NCBI GenBank assembly: GCA_946807835.1
Contig: OX327704.1
Location: 3,534,001-3,598,000 of the forward strand
DNA from: Ailanthus altissimus
Taxonomy: Eukaryota > Streptophyta > Magnoliopsida > Sapindales > Simaroubaceae
DNA: 64,000 nucleotides
Reading direction: 5' to 3'
Shown here: one piece after another, positions 35,299-46,799 of the stretch
Numbering within the stretch: position 1 is the stretch's first letter
Layout: the number at the start of each line of letters is the position of its first letter
Made by a program: the position numbers and the translations under genes
Notes under the pieces: model-generated
Seen by the model: the letters and a program-made list of their open reading frames with translations, nothing else
The model's database searches: none
What the model was told of the DNA's origin: nothing

Positions 35299-38200
35299 AT
35301 GGCGTTGTTGAGCCAACAGTTACAGCGTTTCCTCTTAACGAGTCTCAGCTACAACTCTAACTTCAAGCCAACAATTACCAGAACAAACCTCACTGGCACT
35401 ACTGTTATTGCCACTACAAGTGCAACAACTAGAGCTAAGACCCTGCAGTGCTGCTCGGCGATTGCAATAGATGCGCCGGGGTCGTCTTCTTTGGGTGGCG
35501 TTGCCGGAATCCGATTAGGGTCTGCGAGTTTGCAGGGCCTGCGTGAGGAGATGGAGGATGAAGTTGTTATACAATCGGATGGCCTTGATGGGTTCTCTTT
35601 CGCTGCCGTCTTTGATGGCCATGGTGGAGTCTCTTCTGTCAAGTTTCTTAGGTTAGCCAATATGAGAATTGCTTTTCTTACTATATTGTTATAATTGCTA
35701 TTATGATGTTAACTATGTAACATTTTTAATTGTGTCCTTATATGCATCTTATGCTATCATGGGTTTGTAGCATTTAGTTACCGTTTTGCCTGAAAACTTA
35801 TACTGACGACTAATGTTGTTGTGTAAATGAGAAGAGCGTATGCATTTGTATTGATGTTCTTTTGGTTTTCATAATATGCAATCATGGGAAGTTTCTAGAA
35901 TAATTTCATATGTACTGAGTTGACATATGGTAATATACTTATGTCATGAACTAATTATCATTAGTTCTTAAATCAAAGCGAGAATTCAGTTTTACTCTAC
36001 TTTAATGAGGGAAGAAAAATCTGAATTTACCCCCAAATGTATCGATGATTCTGTAGGTTACGGGAGATCATATTGCATATAGAATACTATTATCATGTTC
36101 TATGGCATTTGAAAAAATTGGATGAAAGATCAGTTGTTATATTGAGCATATGGGACTGCTTTAATTCTGTAGTTTCTTATGCATGGTGCTAGTGTGATCA
36201 GATTTTCCAATTGCAGGGATGAGCTATACAAAGAGTGTGTTGCAGCTTTACAAGGTGGATTGCTTTTGAGTGGAAAAGATTTTGACGCCATTAGGAAGGC
36301 ATTACAGGAAGCTTTTAGAAATGCTGATAAAAAATTGTTGAATTGGTAAGCCTGGTAGATGCTCTGGGTGGTCAAAATTCTCTTTTCCTAGATATGTATG
36401 TACAAAGTATACAGTCGCAATATGATTGTATATTCTATATTACTACATTGAAGGTTTAGATCACGTTTCCTTTTGTAAAGGATTGAAATGAATGCGGAGG
36501 ATGATGAATCCGGTGCAACCGCCACTGTTATGTTTCTTGGAAGTGATATTTTGTTCATCTCACATATTGGCGACTCATGTGTGGTATGTACAAGGAGCAG
36601 CTCTTGTAGTTTCCGAGTTATTTCATGTAATTTGTCAGGAATCAAATTGATTGGAACAAAATATTTAAATATTTTATGATTTTTCACTTTCTTATGTGGA
36701 TGCAGGTCCTATCTCGTTCTGGAAATGCAGATGTACTTACTAATCCACATCGGCCTTATGGAAGCAGCAAGGTTTCTCTGCAGGAAATCAGAAGAATCAG
36801 AGAAGCAGGTGGATGGGTGTGTTTTTCTGTTCTTCAAATTATGTTTTACTCATATTTGCTTTTCCTTCTAGCACCCAATTTTCTTCAATGGAAAATTTGA
36901 ACCGTTGCCTAGACAAGTCGTACAGATTCTATTTATTCTACAAAAAGCTTTGCTTGATGTTCCAGCCACAGGCTTACAACCTCTGTTCTGTTTTGGTTCA
37001 GCAGAATTTGTCTTGCCCGTTGTTGATTATCATAGGAAAGGAACTAGAGTATAATAATTTGAGAATGAAGTTTGTATGACTTCTACTTAGGTCACCTTGT
37101 CCATGTCTTGGAAATCCAATTCCTCCAAAGATCTTTAGAAAGTATTAAGGAGTCGCTTTTCCATGTGTAATTGATATTTTAGATAAATTTTGTATGCTTC
37201 TCATTTGTTTCAAATTTTTTAACTGGCATCTTTTCTTAGATATCACTATCTTTGGAATTGTATGAATGAAAATCCAAGGTTCTACTGATTTTTCCAATCT
37301 AATGGGCATTACATAGCTGATTATGAGTTTCATGTACAATGTCTATAGATTGTCAATGGTAGGATATGTGGTGATATTGCTGTATCCCGTGCTTTTGGTG
37401 ACATCCGATTCAAGACAAAGAAAAATGAGTACAGTCCCTTAACATTCTTACATATTCTTTCTTAAACCAAGGATTGATTGTTGATATCAGTTAAATATGT
37501 GCCAGTTAATATACACTTATTCTGATGATTTAGAGATGCTTTACTCATGAACAGAATGCTGAAGAAGGGTGTTGATGAAGGCAGATGGTCAGAAAAATTT
37601 GTTTCTCGGTAGGTTTTTTGCTACAAATTTGTTGATAACTGGATAATTGGATCACCCTTATTTGATTAAAAACACGCTACAATTTTTTTTTTTTGTTATA
37701 TACTCCCACTTTTTATGTTTATCCACTAAGGAAAAGATAGTTGTTATGCACCATTTCACTATTTGAAAATGATCCCTGCACTTCCTCCTTAGGAAACACT
37801 GCTTCGAAGGTTTGAAGCTTCATGTATGATTGCCAGAAAAAAAGGATGGACAAATTATGTCATCTAATTTCCAACAGTTTTTATATGATATATGGCCAAA
37901 CCATTCTGGAATTTGTGTTGACCATCATTTAGATTGATCAAATCAAATAACTGGTTAATGCAGCACTAATGTTCTGCTCGTAACTGCTACATGCATTAAC
38001 AAGGAAACTTTGTTCAGTTTCATTATTGTGAGATTACCTTCCAACTTTTTTCTTAATATGAAAAATTGCTTCACTAGTTGGTTTTTGATAGCATATATAA
38101 TACTCGCTGCATCACTTTGGATACTGTAAGACTGTTTTACTTTATACAAATTTTGTTTTGTGCAGAGTGCAACTTAACAAGGACCTGGTTATCGCATCAC

Positions 38201-39708
38201 CAGATATTTTCCAAGTAGCTCTTGGGTCAGATACTGAATTTGTTCTGTTAGCGTCTGATGGATTATGGGATTACATGGATAGGTTTGTTTTCCAATTCTC
38301 ACCGTCTTGGTGTAACAAATATTCCACAAGTGCCTATAAAGTGTCAGGCACTAACTTTTGTTAGGCCAGGAGAGAACTGTCAATTGTGCTACTTTCTATT
38401 TCAGCTCAGATGCAGTTCAATTTGTAAGGAATCAGCTTCGGCAGCATGGAGATGTCCAGGTTACCATTTGGCTTTTTACTTAAATTCAGCTCTTGCTTTC
38501 TTTTTGCCTGGAATATAATCTTAATTGTACCTTTTGGCAACATGGTCAGTTTTAATATCTCTCTTGTTCCTATTTCAGCTAGCTTGTGAAGCACTTGCCC
38601 GAGCAGCTTTGGTAAGGCGTTACGTGGAAAATGTTTTTCTTTTCCCCTGCACAAAGAAAAGTAGGCTGTTCATATAATTTGGAATCACATTATGTTGCAG
38701 GATCAGCGTTCACAAGATAATATTAGCATTATCATCGCAGATTTGGGGTATGCTACTTGTTTTTACTTGTACAATTTTGTGTTATGCTGCTTACTCCTAA
38801 CTGGGCTGACTATGTTTTAGAGTTGGCGTTTACTGTTAAGTTATAAGTTGTAAGTGTGATACAGTTTCACAATTTATTCATCTAAATTCTCTGCTGGGTG
38901 CGCATGCGGTGCTTGCCAAAATGGCAACCGCCCGCCCCCAAATGCACACTCCCCCGGGTTCCGACCTGATGTCAGGGGTTCGAACCCCCCTACCCCCTTG
39001 TTATAGAAGAATGTTTCATAAAAAAACAAAATTCTCTTCTAGGTTGACCACTACAGTGAGATGATTGCGAAACAGTAGAATGGTCTGCATCACTAATCAT
39101 TCAACTTAAAGTTGTTTCCTAATACACTTTTATTCATCCCACTTGCTCTCTTTGCATTACCATCTAAAATTGCCCGTTAAGTCAGAACTATGATAGGGTT
39201 TCTAAAGACTCGCGGATTTTATCTTTTTTAACATTTAGGAGCATAGCCAATGAAATTCTAAAATAGTAGTAAACAGTTTTCTTGAATGTAGGCCATGCCC
39301 ACTTCATCATGGATGAAGCTTTGTCAACCCTACACTGCTTTTTTCAATTATAGTTTTTAGCTGAACTTTTATATAGACATAGAAACTTCTATGCTTACAA
39401 TTACATTTCTTTGCATGAATGAATTTCAATTAAAATTCTATATGTTTATCTTCATGCACTCCCGTTTACTTCCTTTCATGGTTGAGTATGCAATCTTTCT
39501 GTATCATACTATTATTTTGTCACGATCTGACTATAATTTGTGTTATTAATTCATGTTCTTGCTTTAATTTTGACTTGCTCTCAGGCGAACAGACTGGCAA
39601 AATTTGCCACTTCAGCAAGATAGTTTTGTGTATGAATTGGCACAGGCTTTTGCCACTATTGGTATTGTGTCACTTGGAATATGGATGTCATCTCAGCTTT
39701 CTTTATGA
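35299..39708 (+). CDS. TAP38: Thylakoid PP2C protein phosphatase, TAP38/PPH1-like, 11 exons
   Basis: This predicted 401-aa chloroplast PP2C matches TAP38/PPH1, which dephosphorylates LHCII and drives the state 2 to state 1 transition. Exons: 35299-35651, 36217-36345, 36481-36583, 36706-36816, 37349-37428, 37555-37608, 38166-38282, 38405-38459, 38579-38611, 38701-38747, 39585-39708. All introns are GT-AG and the joined length (1,206 nt) is in frame. Residues 1-55 are Ser/Thr-rich and look like a transit peptide. PP2C motifs: EEMED (83-87), FDGHGG (105-110), SGATATV (171-177), HIGDSC (189-194), [11 protein letters not shown] (240-250), SDGLWDYM (307-314) and [12 protein letters not shown] (349-360). 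The metal-binding Asp residues D87, D106, D308 and D351 are present. The C-terminus has one hydrophobic segment (about 383-396, ending in WMSSQLSL), the thylakoid anchor typical of this subfamily. The ATG is the first in frame and follows an in-frame TGA. No defects were seen, so the gene is probably functional. Confidence 0.95.
38896..39028 (+). mobile_element. tRNA-derived SINE in intron 10 of the TAP38-like gene
   Basis: The 133-bp insert has a pol III B-box (GGTTCGAACCC, 38,977-38,987), a GC-rich head and an A-rich tail (ATAAAAAAAC). It is flanked by 12-base repeats AAATTCTCTGCT (38,884-38,895) and AAATTCTCTTCT (39,029-39,040), one mismatch. A second copy of the family is at 42,990. It lies in a long intron and should not alter the protein. 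Confidence 0.85.
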
Positions 39709-39831
39709 AATGGGAAAGCTTCTGGAAAAATGTATATATTCACATAGAATTTGATACTTTTGTCTGTAATTGTACCATTATAGCACCTTTAGTAGTAGTC
39801 ATTTAGGTAACTTTGAAAGTCTCCAAAGTAC

Positions 39832-39837
39832 AATAAA
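39832..39837 (+). terminator. Likely polyadenylation signal of the TAP38-like gene
   Basis: AATAAA lies about 125 bases after the stop codon in T-rich sequence, a suitable near-upstream element for 3' end formation. Confidence 0.6.
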
Positions 39838-39937
39838 ACCTATTGTCCACCTTTCATTCGTTTTGTTTTAAGATTCATGAAATGATGAAATGTTTGTTAA
39901 CTGCAAGGCATGGATACATCTCAGCAAGCTCCAATTA

Positions 39938-40170
39938 GTTCGGCTCTGTTTAAAATTGATTTGTGTTTCTGTAACTTCAAAAATAAAGTGTTTATAGATT
40001 TTTACTCAGAAAACTATTTGACAAAATATTTTAAATAAGCCTTTAAATTTACATTTAAGTATTTCAAAAATTACGTTTATCAAACACCTGTCGATTTTTA
40101 TATGATAATTAATGCTTTCATTTCACAACAGTTGTAGTTTTAAAATCACATGCTACAATTTCAAACTATT
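39938..40170. mobile_element. hAT-type MITE remnant (weak)
   Basis: GGCTCTGTTTAAAATTG at the left and AACAGTTGTAGTTTTAAAAT with ACATGCTACAATTTCAAAC at the right have the style of a common plant hAT MITE (GGTCTGTTTGG ends, internal TTTTAAAATCACA). Ends are decayed and no duplication was found. Confidence 0.3.
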
Positions 40171-40259
40171 TTCAAGGATTTGTTTTTGGAGATTTAATGT
40201 CCAGCTGGTGCAGAGTTGGTATGTATTCACTTTGCTTTGAAGTAAATGGAAGCGGAATT

Positions 40260-40762
40260 TGGTTTACTGAGCGAAATCAAAATTTAAGGTGAGGGGACAG
40301 ACATTAAAAGTTAAAAAAATATATATTGAATTAGAATTTAATTATATTAGAGTTTTAGTTTCAATTTGAAAATTTAAAAGATCAAATAAAAAAAATATAT
40401 TTTAAAAAATAAAAATTATAAAAATTCATTATTAAATTTTAAATTTTTTTGAAGCTTATGGAGCCATGGTCTTCCTAGGTTCTAAGAAGGATATAGAAAC
40501 AAAAAGGGCTTATTATAGCCAAGAAATGTTGGTTAGGAATTTTCTGTAGTAGTTGACTAAAGATGATTTGATTATTATTCTAATATGAGAAACCAAATTC
40601 AGGTATAGGAAAATCTTTATCCCATTTTCTTTTAGCCTACTTCAAATATGACGTTCTAGTGCTTTGATATCAAGGCTACTTTACAGAAATTTCCTCTGTA
40701 GTCATTTTTATCTTTAGGTTTTAGCATGTATGCTACAGTAGAATATTATTATTATTATTCTT
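40260..40762. other. Intergenic spacer
   Basis: AT-rich with an (ATT)n run near 40,745-40,758. No gene seen. Confidence 0.5.
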
Positions 40763-41803
40763 AGAGATATTATTAATAACAAGGCTATTATTATTAAAAT
40801 CAGGGATACCCCTAACATTTAAAAAATAGCTTCTAATGCTCATATTATTAAAAGAAGCCGTGGAATATTTTTAATTTTTTTATAAAATAACTATTATACT
40901 CTTATATTCATTATCTTTTTAATTTATTTTGAATTATTTTAAAATTTTTTTAACTATAGTACTAAATAAAATATATATTATTTATTTTAAATAAATTTTT
41001 TTCAATTTTGGTACTCTATTTTTTTCTTTTTTATTTGAGTACTAAATAAAATATTAAACAATATAGTTTTTATTTCTATTTTTAATATTTGTTTAAATTT
41101 TTAAATATTTTAATCTTAATTGAAATCTACAATAATAAATAAAGTTTTAAATAAGTTTTAAAAATTATAAATAATAAATATTTTGTAAATATATATATAT
41201 ATATTATTTTAGTAGTCAAATAAAAAAAAAACTCGTCCTCTTCAATTTCAAGACATTAGTTATGTAAGATCATCCAATGATTTGATCATCCATCTCATGA
41301 AAATGTATAATTAATTTGAGTAATCAAGTAAAAAAAATAAATAAATAAAAGAGAAATTTATATATTTGCTTAATAAATAATGAAATCTATTGATTTGTAT
41401 TGTTAAAATAATAAATTTATATATTTATTCATAAAAAGCACATCCTACAACATAATTAATTGTACTTATTTCAAAATATAAATTATAATTATACATTTGT
41501 TAAATTTTTTATTTTAGTACTCAAATAAAAAAGAAAAAAATAGAGTACCAAAATTAAAAAAAATTATTTAAAATAAATAATATATATTTTATTTAGTACT
41601 ATAGTTAAAAAAAATCTCAAAATAAATTAAAAAGATAATGAATATAAGGGTATAATAGTTATTTTATAAAAAATTTGAAATATTCCATGGCATCTTTCAA
41701 TAGTAGGGACATTAAAAGCTATTTTTTAAACGTCAGTGCCATCCCTGATTTTAAGCCAAACGTCAGGGGCATCGATAAAAATAACTCTTAAAAATATCTG
41801 TAA
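40763..41803. mobile_element. Long-TIR element, about 1 kb, arms of about 250 bp
   Basis: 40,795-41,052 and 41,513-41,754 are inverted copies; for example ATAACTATTATACTCTTATA and TTAACTATAGTACTAAATAA on the left have their complements on the right. The outer part of the right arm adds a GATGCCCCTGACGTTTGG segment whose shorter version (GATACCCCTAAC) is on the left. The centre is AT-rich and non-coding. The form fits a non-autonomous Mutator-like MITE, but no clean 9-bp duplication was seen. Confidence 0.7.
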
Positions 41804-42480
41804 AGTATGATTTAATATCAGTAATATCTATTAATTTAAAAAATAAGTAGTAATGCCCGTTAAAATTAATATAATTATGTGAAATAACTAAGTTACCCTT
41901 TCAAACATATTCTGCCACTTAGAGAGCATTATTTTTTTAAAAAATTAATTTTTTATTAATAAAGTAATAATAATAGAATAACAATTTAAAAAAAAATTAA
42001 TTTTTATTAATAAATTAATAATATATTTTTAATTTGTTTTTTAAATTAATTATTTTTTTAAAAGGGCTGCTGTAAAGTGGCCACCAGTAACAAAGGTTAA
42101 AATGGCTGTTGTTTACAGCGGCTAGAAGGGCCACTTTAGCCGTTGTTAACAGCGACCAAATGGGCCACTGTTAACAACGGCCAACCAGTGGTCATTTTGG
42201 CTGCATTAACTTTTTTATTTTTAAATTGAGTGTTTGGATATAAGAATAAAACTATTTGGATAAGGAGATAAATATGTTTGGTTAGAGAAATAAGGGTTTT
42301 TGGATATGGGATAAGTGTTGTTTGGGTAAAACAGTATTAAAATGACGATATTACTCTTTTATCAATTAATTTTAACAGAAAATTCCTTAACGATTGCGTA
42401 TTACTGACTACTTCTCAAATTAACAGGTATAAATGAAATTGGATCATATCTCAGAGATATTCTTGATAATATCCCTTATT
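41804..42480. other. AT-rich spacer with a GGCC-rich palindromic cluster
   Basis: Between 42,062 and 42,215 the AT-rich DNA is broken by repeated GGCCACT and TTGTTAACAGCG motifs in both orientations. GTTGTTAACAG (42,142-42,152) and CTGTTAACAAC (42,168-42,178) form a perfect 11-base inverted pair. The rest shows no feature. Confidence 0.55.
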
Positions 42481-42973
42481 ATTATTATTTATTATTTTTA
42501 ATCCATAAATATAAATATATTAAAATACGTTCAAGATATCTATTCGAAAGAGAACAAATTCCCCCATTATTTTTAACGGCATAATTTATTTATATAATTA
42601 TTTGCTGTTTCGCTTTCATTCATACATTTTAAGAGAATAATGAGATTGCAAATAGTTTGGCAAACATTGAGCTGAATTATGATGATTTTATTTGACATTG
42701 CAAGCTCCTCCAACTATTTCACCTTTACTCTTTAAAGATGTTAATTGTTTTTTTAGTTATAAATTTCATTAACCATACAGGGTCTATATGATTTTTTCTT
42801 TTTATTATTTGTCACTTCTAATTTAAGTCTAATTTCACGAACATTTTAAGGGATAAAACGCATTATGTCTTTTTCTGATTGTCTTTCACCTTCTTTTTTT
42901 AATTTAATAAAAAGGAAGTGTGTTCAATTATTCACAAACCACGTTAGTGAACACTTATAATTATGAGTTAATG
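42481..42973. other. Intergenic spacer
   Basis: AT-rich, no coding potential, nothing recognised. Confidence 0.5.
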
Positions 42974-42989
42974 AAGTAGTTTATGAAAT

Positions 42990-43106
42990 GTGCATGGGGT
43001 GCTTGCCAAATAGGCTAGCGCCCCCTTTGATATGCACCATGGACTAATATCAGGGTTCAAATTTCCCCTCTCCAAGTAATTGTAGAATGTTTAAAAAAAA
43101 AAGAAG
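42990..43106 (+). mobile_element. Second copy of the tRNA-type SINE
   Basis: It shares GCATGGGGTGCTTGCCAAA, the CGCC and TGCAC blocks, ATATCAGGGTTCAAATTT (decayed B-box) and TAGAATGTTTAAAAAA with the copy at 38,896. The 16-base flanks AAGTAGTTTATGAAAT (42,974-42,989) and AAGTAGATAATGAAAT (43,107-43,122) match at 14 of 16 positions. Confidence 0.8.
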
Positions 43107-43129
43107 AAGTAGATAATGAAATTTTCTTT

Positions 43130-43616
43130 GAATATTTTGTTATATATTCAATGCTTGAAATAATTTGTTGAAAATTATAATTATTCAATTCGAACCTTAG
43201 AGTTTTTTCAACCACGCACTAAACATTTTACTTTAGAATTAATTAACGCACCCTAACATAACAATATTTGTTTATAATTAAAGCTTTTTGAGTTAAACTT
43301 TGTACTCTTTTATCACATGATTGTGATGAAAGGGATGGAGGCAGAGGTAGCTTGCAAAAGCACAAACATGTATCTAAGCATGTTGTTTTAAATTAAACTG
43401 GTTGGGCCCTCAATTCTACTAATATATAGGTCCTAATAATTATATATATGCATACATAAAGGCATTTTAATGTATAGAATCGCGCGCGTATGTATATAAT
43501 CTAAATAATTTAGTGTTCATTATATGAAAAGTTTTTGAAATCATGCTAAAATTTTATAACACATCATAAAATGTATAAAAATTATGAATTAATTAGATAA
43601 TAATATACAGAATAAA
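43130..43616. other. Intergenic spacer
   Basis: AT-rich. A short alternating CGCGCGTATGTATATA run is present near 43,483. No gene seen. Confidence 0.5.
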
Positions 43617-44695
43617 GAATATTTGAACTACTAAATTATAGTTAAAGTGATAATTTATTCATCTCATTTTTAAAATTATTCATTTACACCTTTTGTTATT
43701 AATTTTTTCTGTTAAATTAAATGATAATAGGGGTAATGCAATCTTTTATTTATAAAAAACACGTGCAATAATTTAAAGGGCACTGACCAACAATGACCAA
43801 TTGTTGACAGGTTGAACTGATATTGATCGTTGATTACCGATCATTGACTGTGATCAATGGTAAAAATTATTAAAATTGATACCATCAAATTTAAAATTTT
43901 GTTATTTATACAATAATAAAAAAATTTCATTAACAGAGCACCATAAAGATACTAAAAATAGGGAGAAATATAGTGCGAGGTGGTAGCACACCACCACCCC
44001 GCCGTTTGATGGTGATCAACGGCGGGAACGGTGAACGATGGTGGCCATCGTCTCTCCCACCATATTCTCTCCGCTTGATTCGCAAAAGAGAGATGAGGTT
44101 TTTTTAGGAACATAACTGAGTCAAGTAGATAAGTTTAGTTCTCTTTTTTTCGAGTATGACGAGACTTTGAGTTCCTATTATAGTAGCTAGCTGAGACAGA
44201 AACCATTGACCTAGGAGATGACCTTTTGTGGCAAGAAAGTAGAACTCACCTTTCATAAAAGTAATGAAATCAGGTAGGAATGGATACAAGACTATGACTA
44301 TGTTATGTTCGATTATTATTTTTAACTTGACTTATTATTATAAAAACTACTCACTATCAAAATGGAAGACAATCGATTATCTATCTAAGATTTTTTGACA
44401 CCTTTATAGTGTTCCGTTGATGAAAAAAAAATTTACCATCCCATGGATTATAAAATTTTGAGTCTGATAATATTAAGATTGATGATTTTTGCCATCAATT
44501 GTCAGTTACTGTTAGTCAATGTTTAATCAATATTAGTCAACTTTTAATAAATAATAGTCAAGGGTATTACAATAATTATAATATTTTCCATTCAATTTAA
44601 CAAAAATAATTATTGACAAGGTGTAAATAGGTAATTTTTTAAATAAAGTTAATAAATTGTTACTTTTACTATAAATCAAGAGTCCAACTATCATT
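43617..44695. mobile_element. Long-TIR Mutator-like MITE, about 1.1 kb
   Basis: The left arm (TTTGAACTACTAAATTATAG, then AAAGTGATAATTTATT, CATTTACACCTT and TCTGTTAAATTAAATG) is matched in inverted form at about 44,560-44,693. Both arms also carry TTGACTAATATTGA/TGATCATTGAC-type repeats further in. The centre (43,970-44,100) is GC-richer and unlike the arms. Length and long arms fit a non-autonomous Mutator-like element. Duplication not resolved. Confidence 0.65.
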
Positions 44696-45068
44696 TTTTC
44701 TAATACGTAATAGTATTGCTTATTATATAAAATTACACAGTCCATTAAATCATATATATATATATATAGTTTTAAGGGTGCAATATTATAAGTTGACTTG
44801 ATCATATGATAGACAATCCAACTTTTGAATAGTATTGAGTCAAATTAAAACTTGTGATCATTAAAACGAAGAAATTTTGAAAGGCGATGAGAATAATATG
44901 TCAAATGGATCAAGACAGTCTTATTTCTCTACTTTTTCTTAAAACTTTTCTATTAATGCTTTTAGATGAAGTATTTTTTATATATAATGATATACAATTA
45001 AAAATTTATCAAAACAAACAAAGACAATTTTTTTATAATATAGCCTCAAATTCTCAGAACCAACAAAG
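44696..45068. other. Intergenic spacer
   Basis: (TA)n near 44,750-44,768. The 61-codon ORF at 44,887 is AT-rich and resembles nothing known. Confidence 0.45.
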
Positions 45069-45069
45069 A

Positions 45070-45235
45070 TAAGTTTTTTTTTTGGGTACAGCCTACAAAT
45101 CTTAACCTAGCACATGCTAAATCTACTCCAAATACTTACTGATTACTGTCCTCATCAAGGATGAAATTGAATCCACAACCTCTTATAAAAAGGTCTTAGG
45201 TACCAACCATCTTTACTACAAGGCGGTTGGCATCT
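45070..45235 (-). mobile_element. Possible SINE (minus strand)
   Basis: Read on the - strand, the segment ends with a poly-A (the T-run at 45,073-45,082) and contains GTGGATTCAATTTC, a decayed B-box, about 60-70 bases from its start (GCCAACCGCC). No target duplication was found, so the call is tentative. Confidence 0.35.
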
Positions 45236-45533
45236 AGACGAAATACTTGTATCAATGTTTTAGTATTGGAAAAATTTTAAATAGGACGATTTTAATACGA
45301 CTATTTAATAAAATTTTAACACGTGAATTATTTTAAAACATATGCATGTGTGGTAAATTTTAAGAAAAAAATTTGAAAATAGCCCTTCTTTTAATTTTTT
45401 TTTTTAACTATATATGAAATTTTTAATTTTTTGTAGCAAAATTTTGTAATAGGATAGTTTTGTTTTTTTAATCTATTTCCCTCCTTCTCTCTTTATCGTT
45501 TTTCATTTTTAACTAATGAAAGAAAAAAAAATC

Positions 45534-46690
45534 TTAAGTATACTGACAATCATGGAAAAATAAAAAAAAAACACCCAGATCAAGTAGATCAGCACCACAT
45601 CGACAATAAAGAACTAGAAAACATGACAAATACATTAAAATTTCTGATATATGTGACAAATATATTGAAAATAAGTAGATTATAGTTATATGATATAATG
45701 TGGTAGATATTGTAAAAAAGGGTAAAAAAAGGCTTGAACTAGAAAGAATAGTCTGAAATGGGCAAAAAAGGGCCAAAAAATTTGATAAACAACAAAAAAA
45801 AGCCACTAAACAGTACTGGGTGTGGCATCGTCCGTTTAGCACAGCAACCCATGCCGTGACATGTACAACTGCATGGCTCACTTGCACCTGCGCGTTGTGA
45901 CATGCCAATTGGACGACACCAAGTAGCGCCGTTTAGCTTTTTTATATCTATATTTAATTTATTTAAATATAATTAGTGATTTAATTAAATAATATTTAAA
46001 TTAAATTATTAATAAAAACTTATAAATAAAATAAATAAATAAATTAATTAATAAATAAAATAAATAAATAAATTAATAATGAAGTATTTATTCGTTTAAT
46101 TAATTAGTTATTATTGTGTATTTATTTATTTTGTATCATTTAATTTTAGTTGTTATTAATTAGTGTATTTATTTATTTTGTTAATTTTCTAATTAATTCA
46201 TATTTTTTTATTTTAGGAAGTAAAATGTCTCCAAATTATTTATAATTCTAAAAAATGAGTTCTACCGAGTGTCGATGACTTCTTACTTGAAGTTATGGGC
46301 TACAGACCTCATAAGATATAAGTTGATATCCGTACAAACATAGTTATTTAGGACGACATGTTGAGTCATTTTTTAGATGCACATAATATCTCATTTTTAG
46401 GTATATTGGTGTATGAGGTATTGTTAAGACAAGTTCATGCCAAAACTTGAAGAATTGTAGTTTTTGATATGTAATAAGTGCATTAGATTCTCTCAATAAG
46501 AATTTTTTATTTAATTATGGGGTTGAAGATGGGAGATTATTTCAAAGTTGAAAAGAAAACTTCGAAATATATTGTAGGATAAAAATTTTAGAAATAGAAA
46601 TTCTTTAAACTATAAGGAGTTAGATGGTTAGTACAATATAAAAGATTTGAATGAAAAAAATGATGTAGATGTAGTAAATTATCTACTGTG
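45534..46690. other. MULE 3' flank, no clear gene
   Basis: 45,740-45,930 is GC-richer and open on the - strand, but the peptide is unlike any known family. 45,950-46,200 is low-complexity AAATAAATAAAT. 46,205-46,690 shows broken frames on both strands that I do not recognise. Confidence 0.35.
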
Positions 46691-46799
46691 TGTATTATCA
46701 TTTGACTACAAATCATGAATTATCCAATGGGTGAACTTTTATTTGACTAGATATATCATTATGCTTTATAACTTTATAATTTATCTAGGTCTTTAGAAA

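Noticed and set aside
35349..35660. 103-codon - strand frame opposite TAP38 exon 1
   Set aside because: It is the antisense shadow of the GC-rich first exon.
38977..38987. GGTTCGAACCC taken as part of a tRNA gene
   Set aside because: There is no cloverleaf or A-box at the right distance; the flanking duplication and A-rich tail show a SINE.
45534..45908. 124-codon - strand open frame
   Set aside because: The peptide is low-complexity and hydrophobic with no recognisable domain; it lies in the flank of a MULE.
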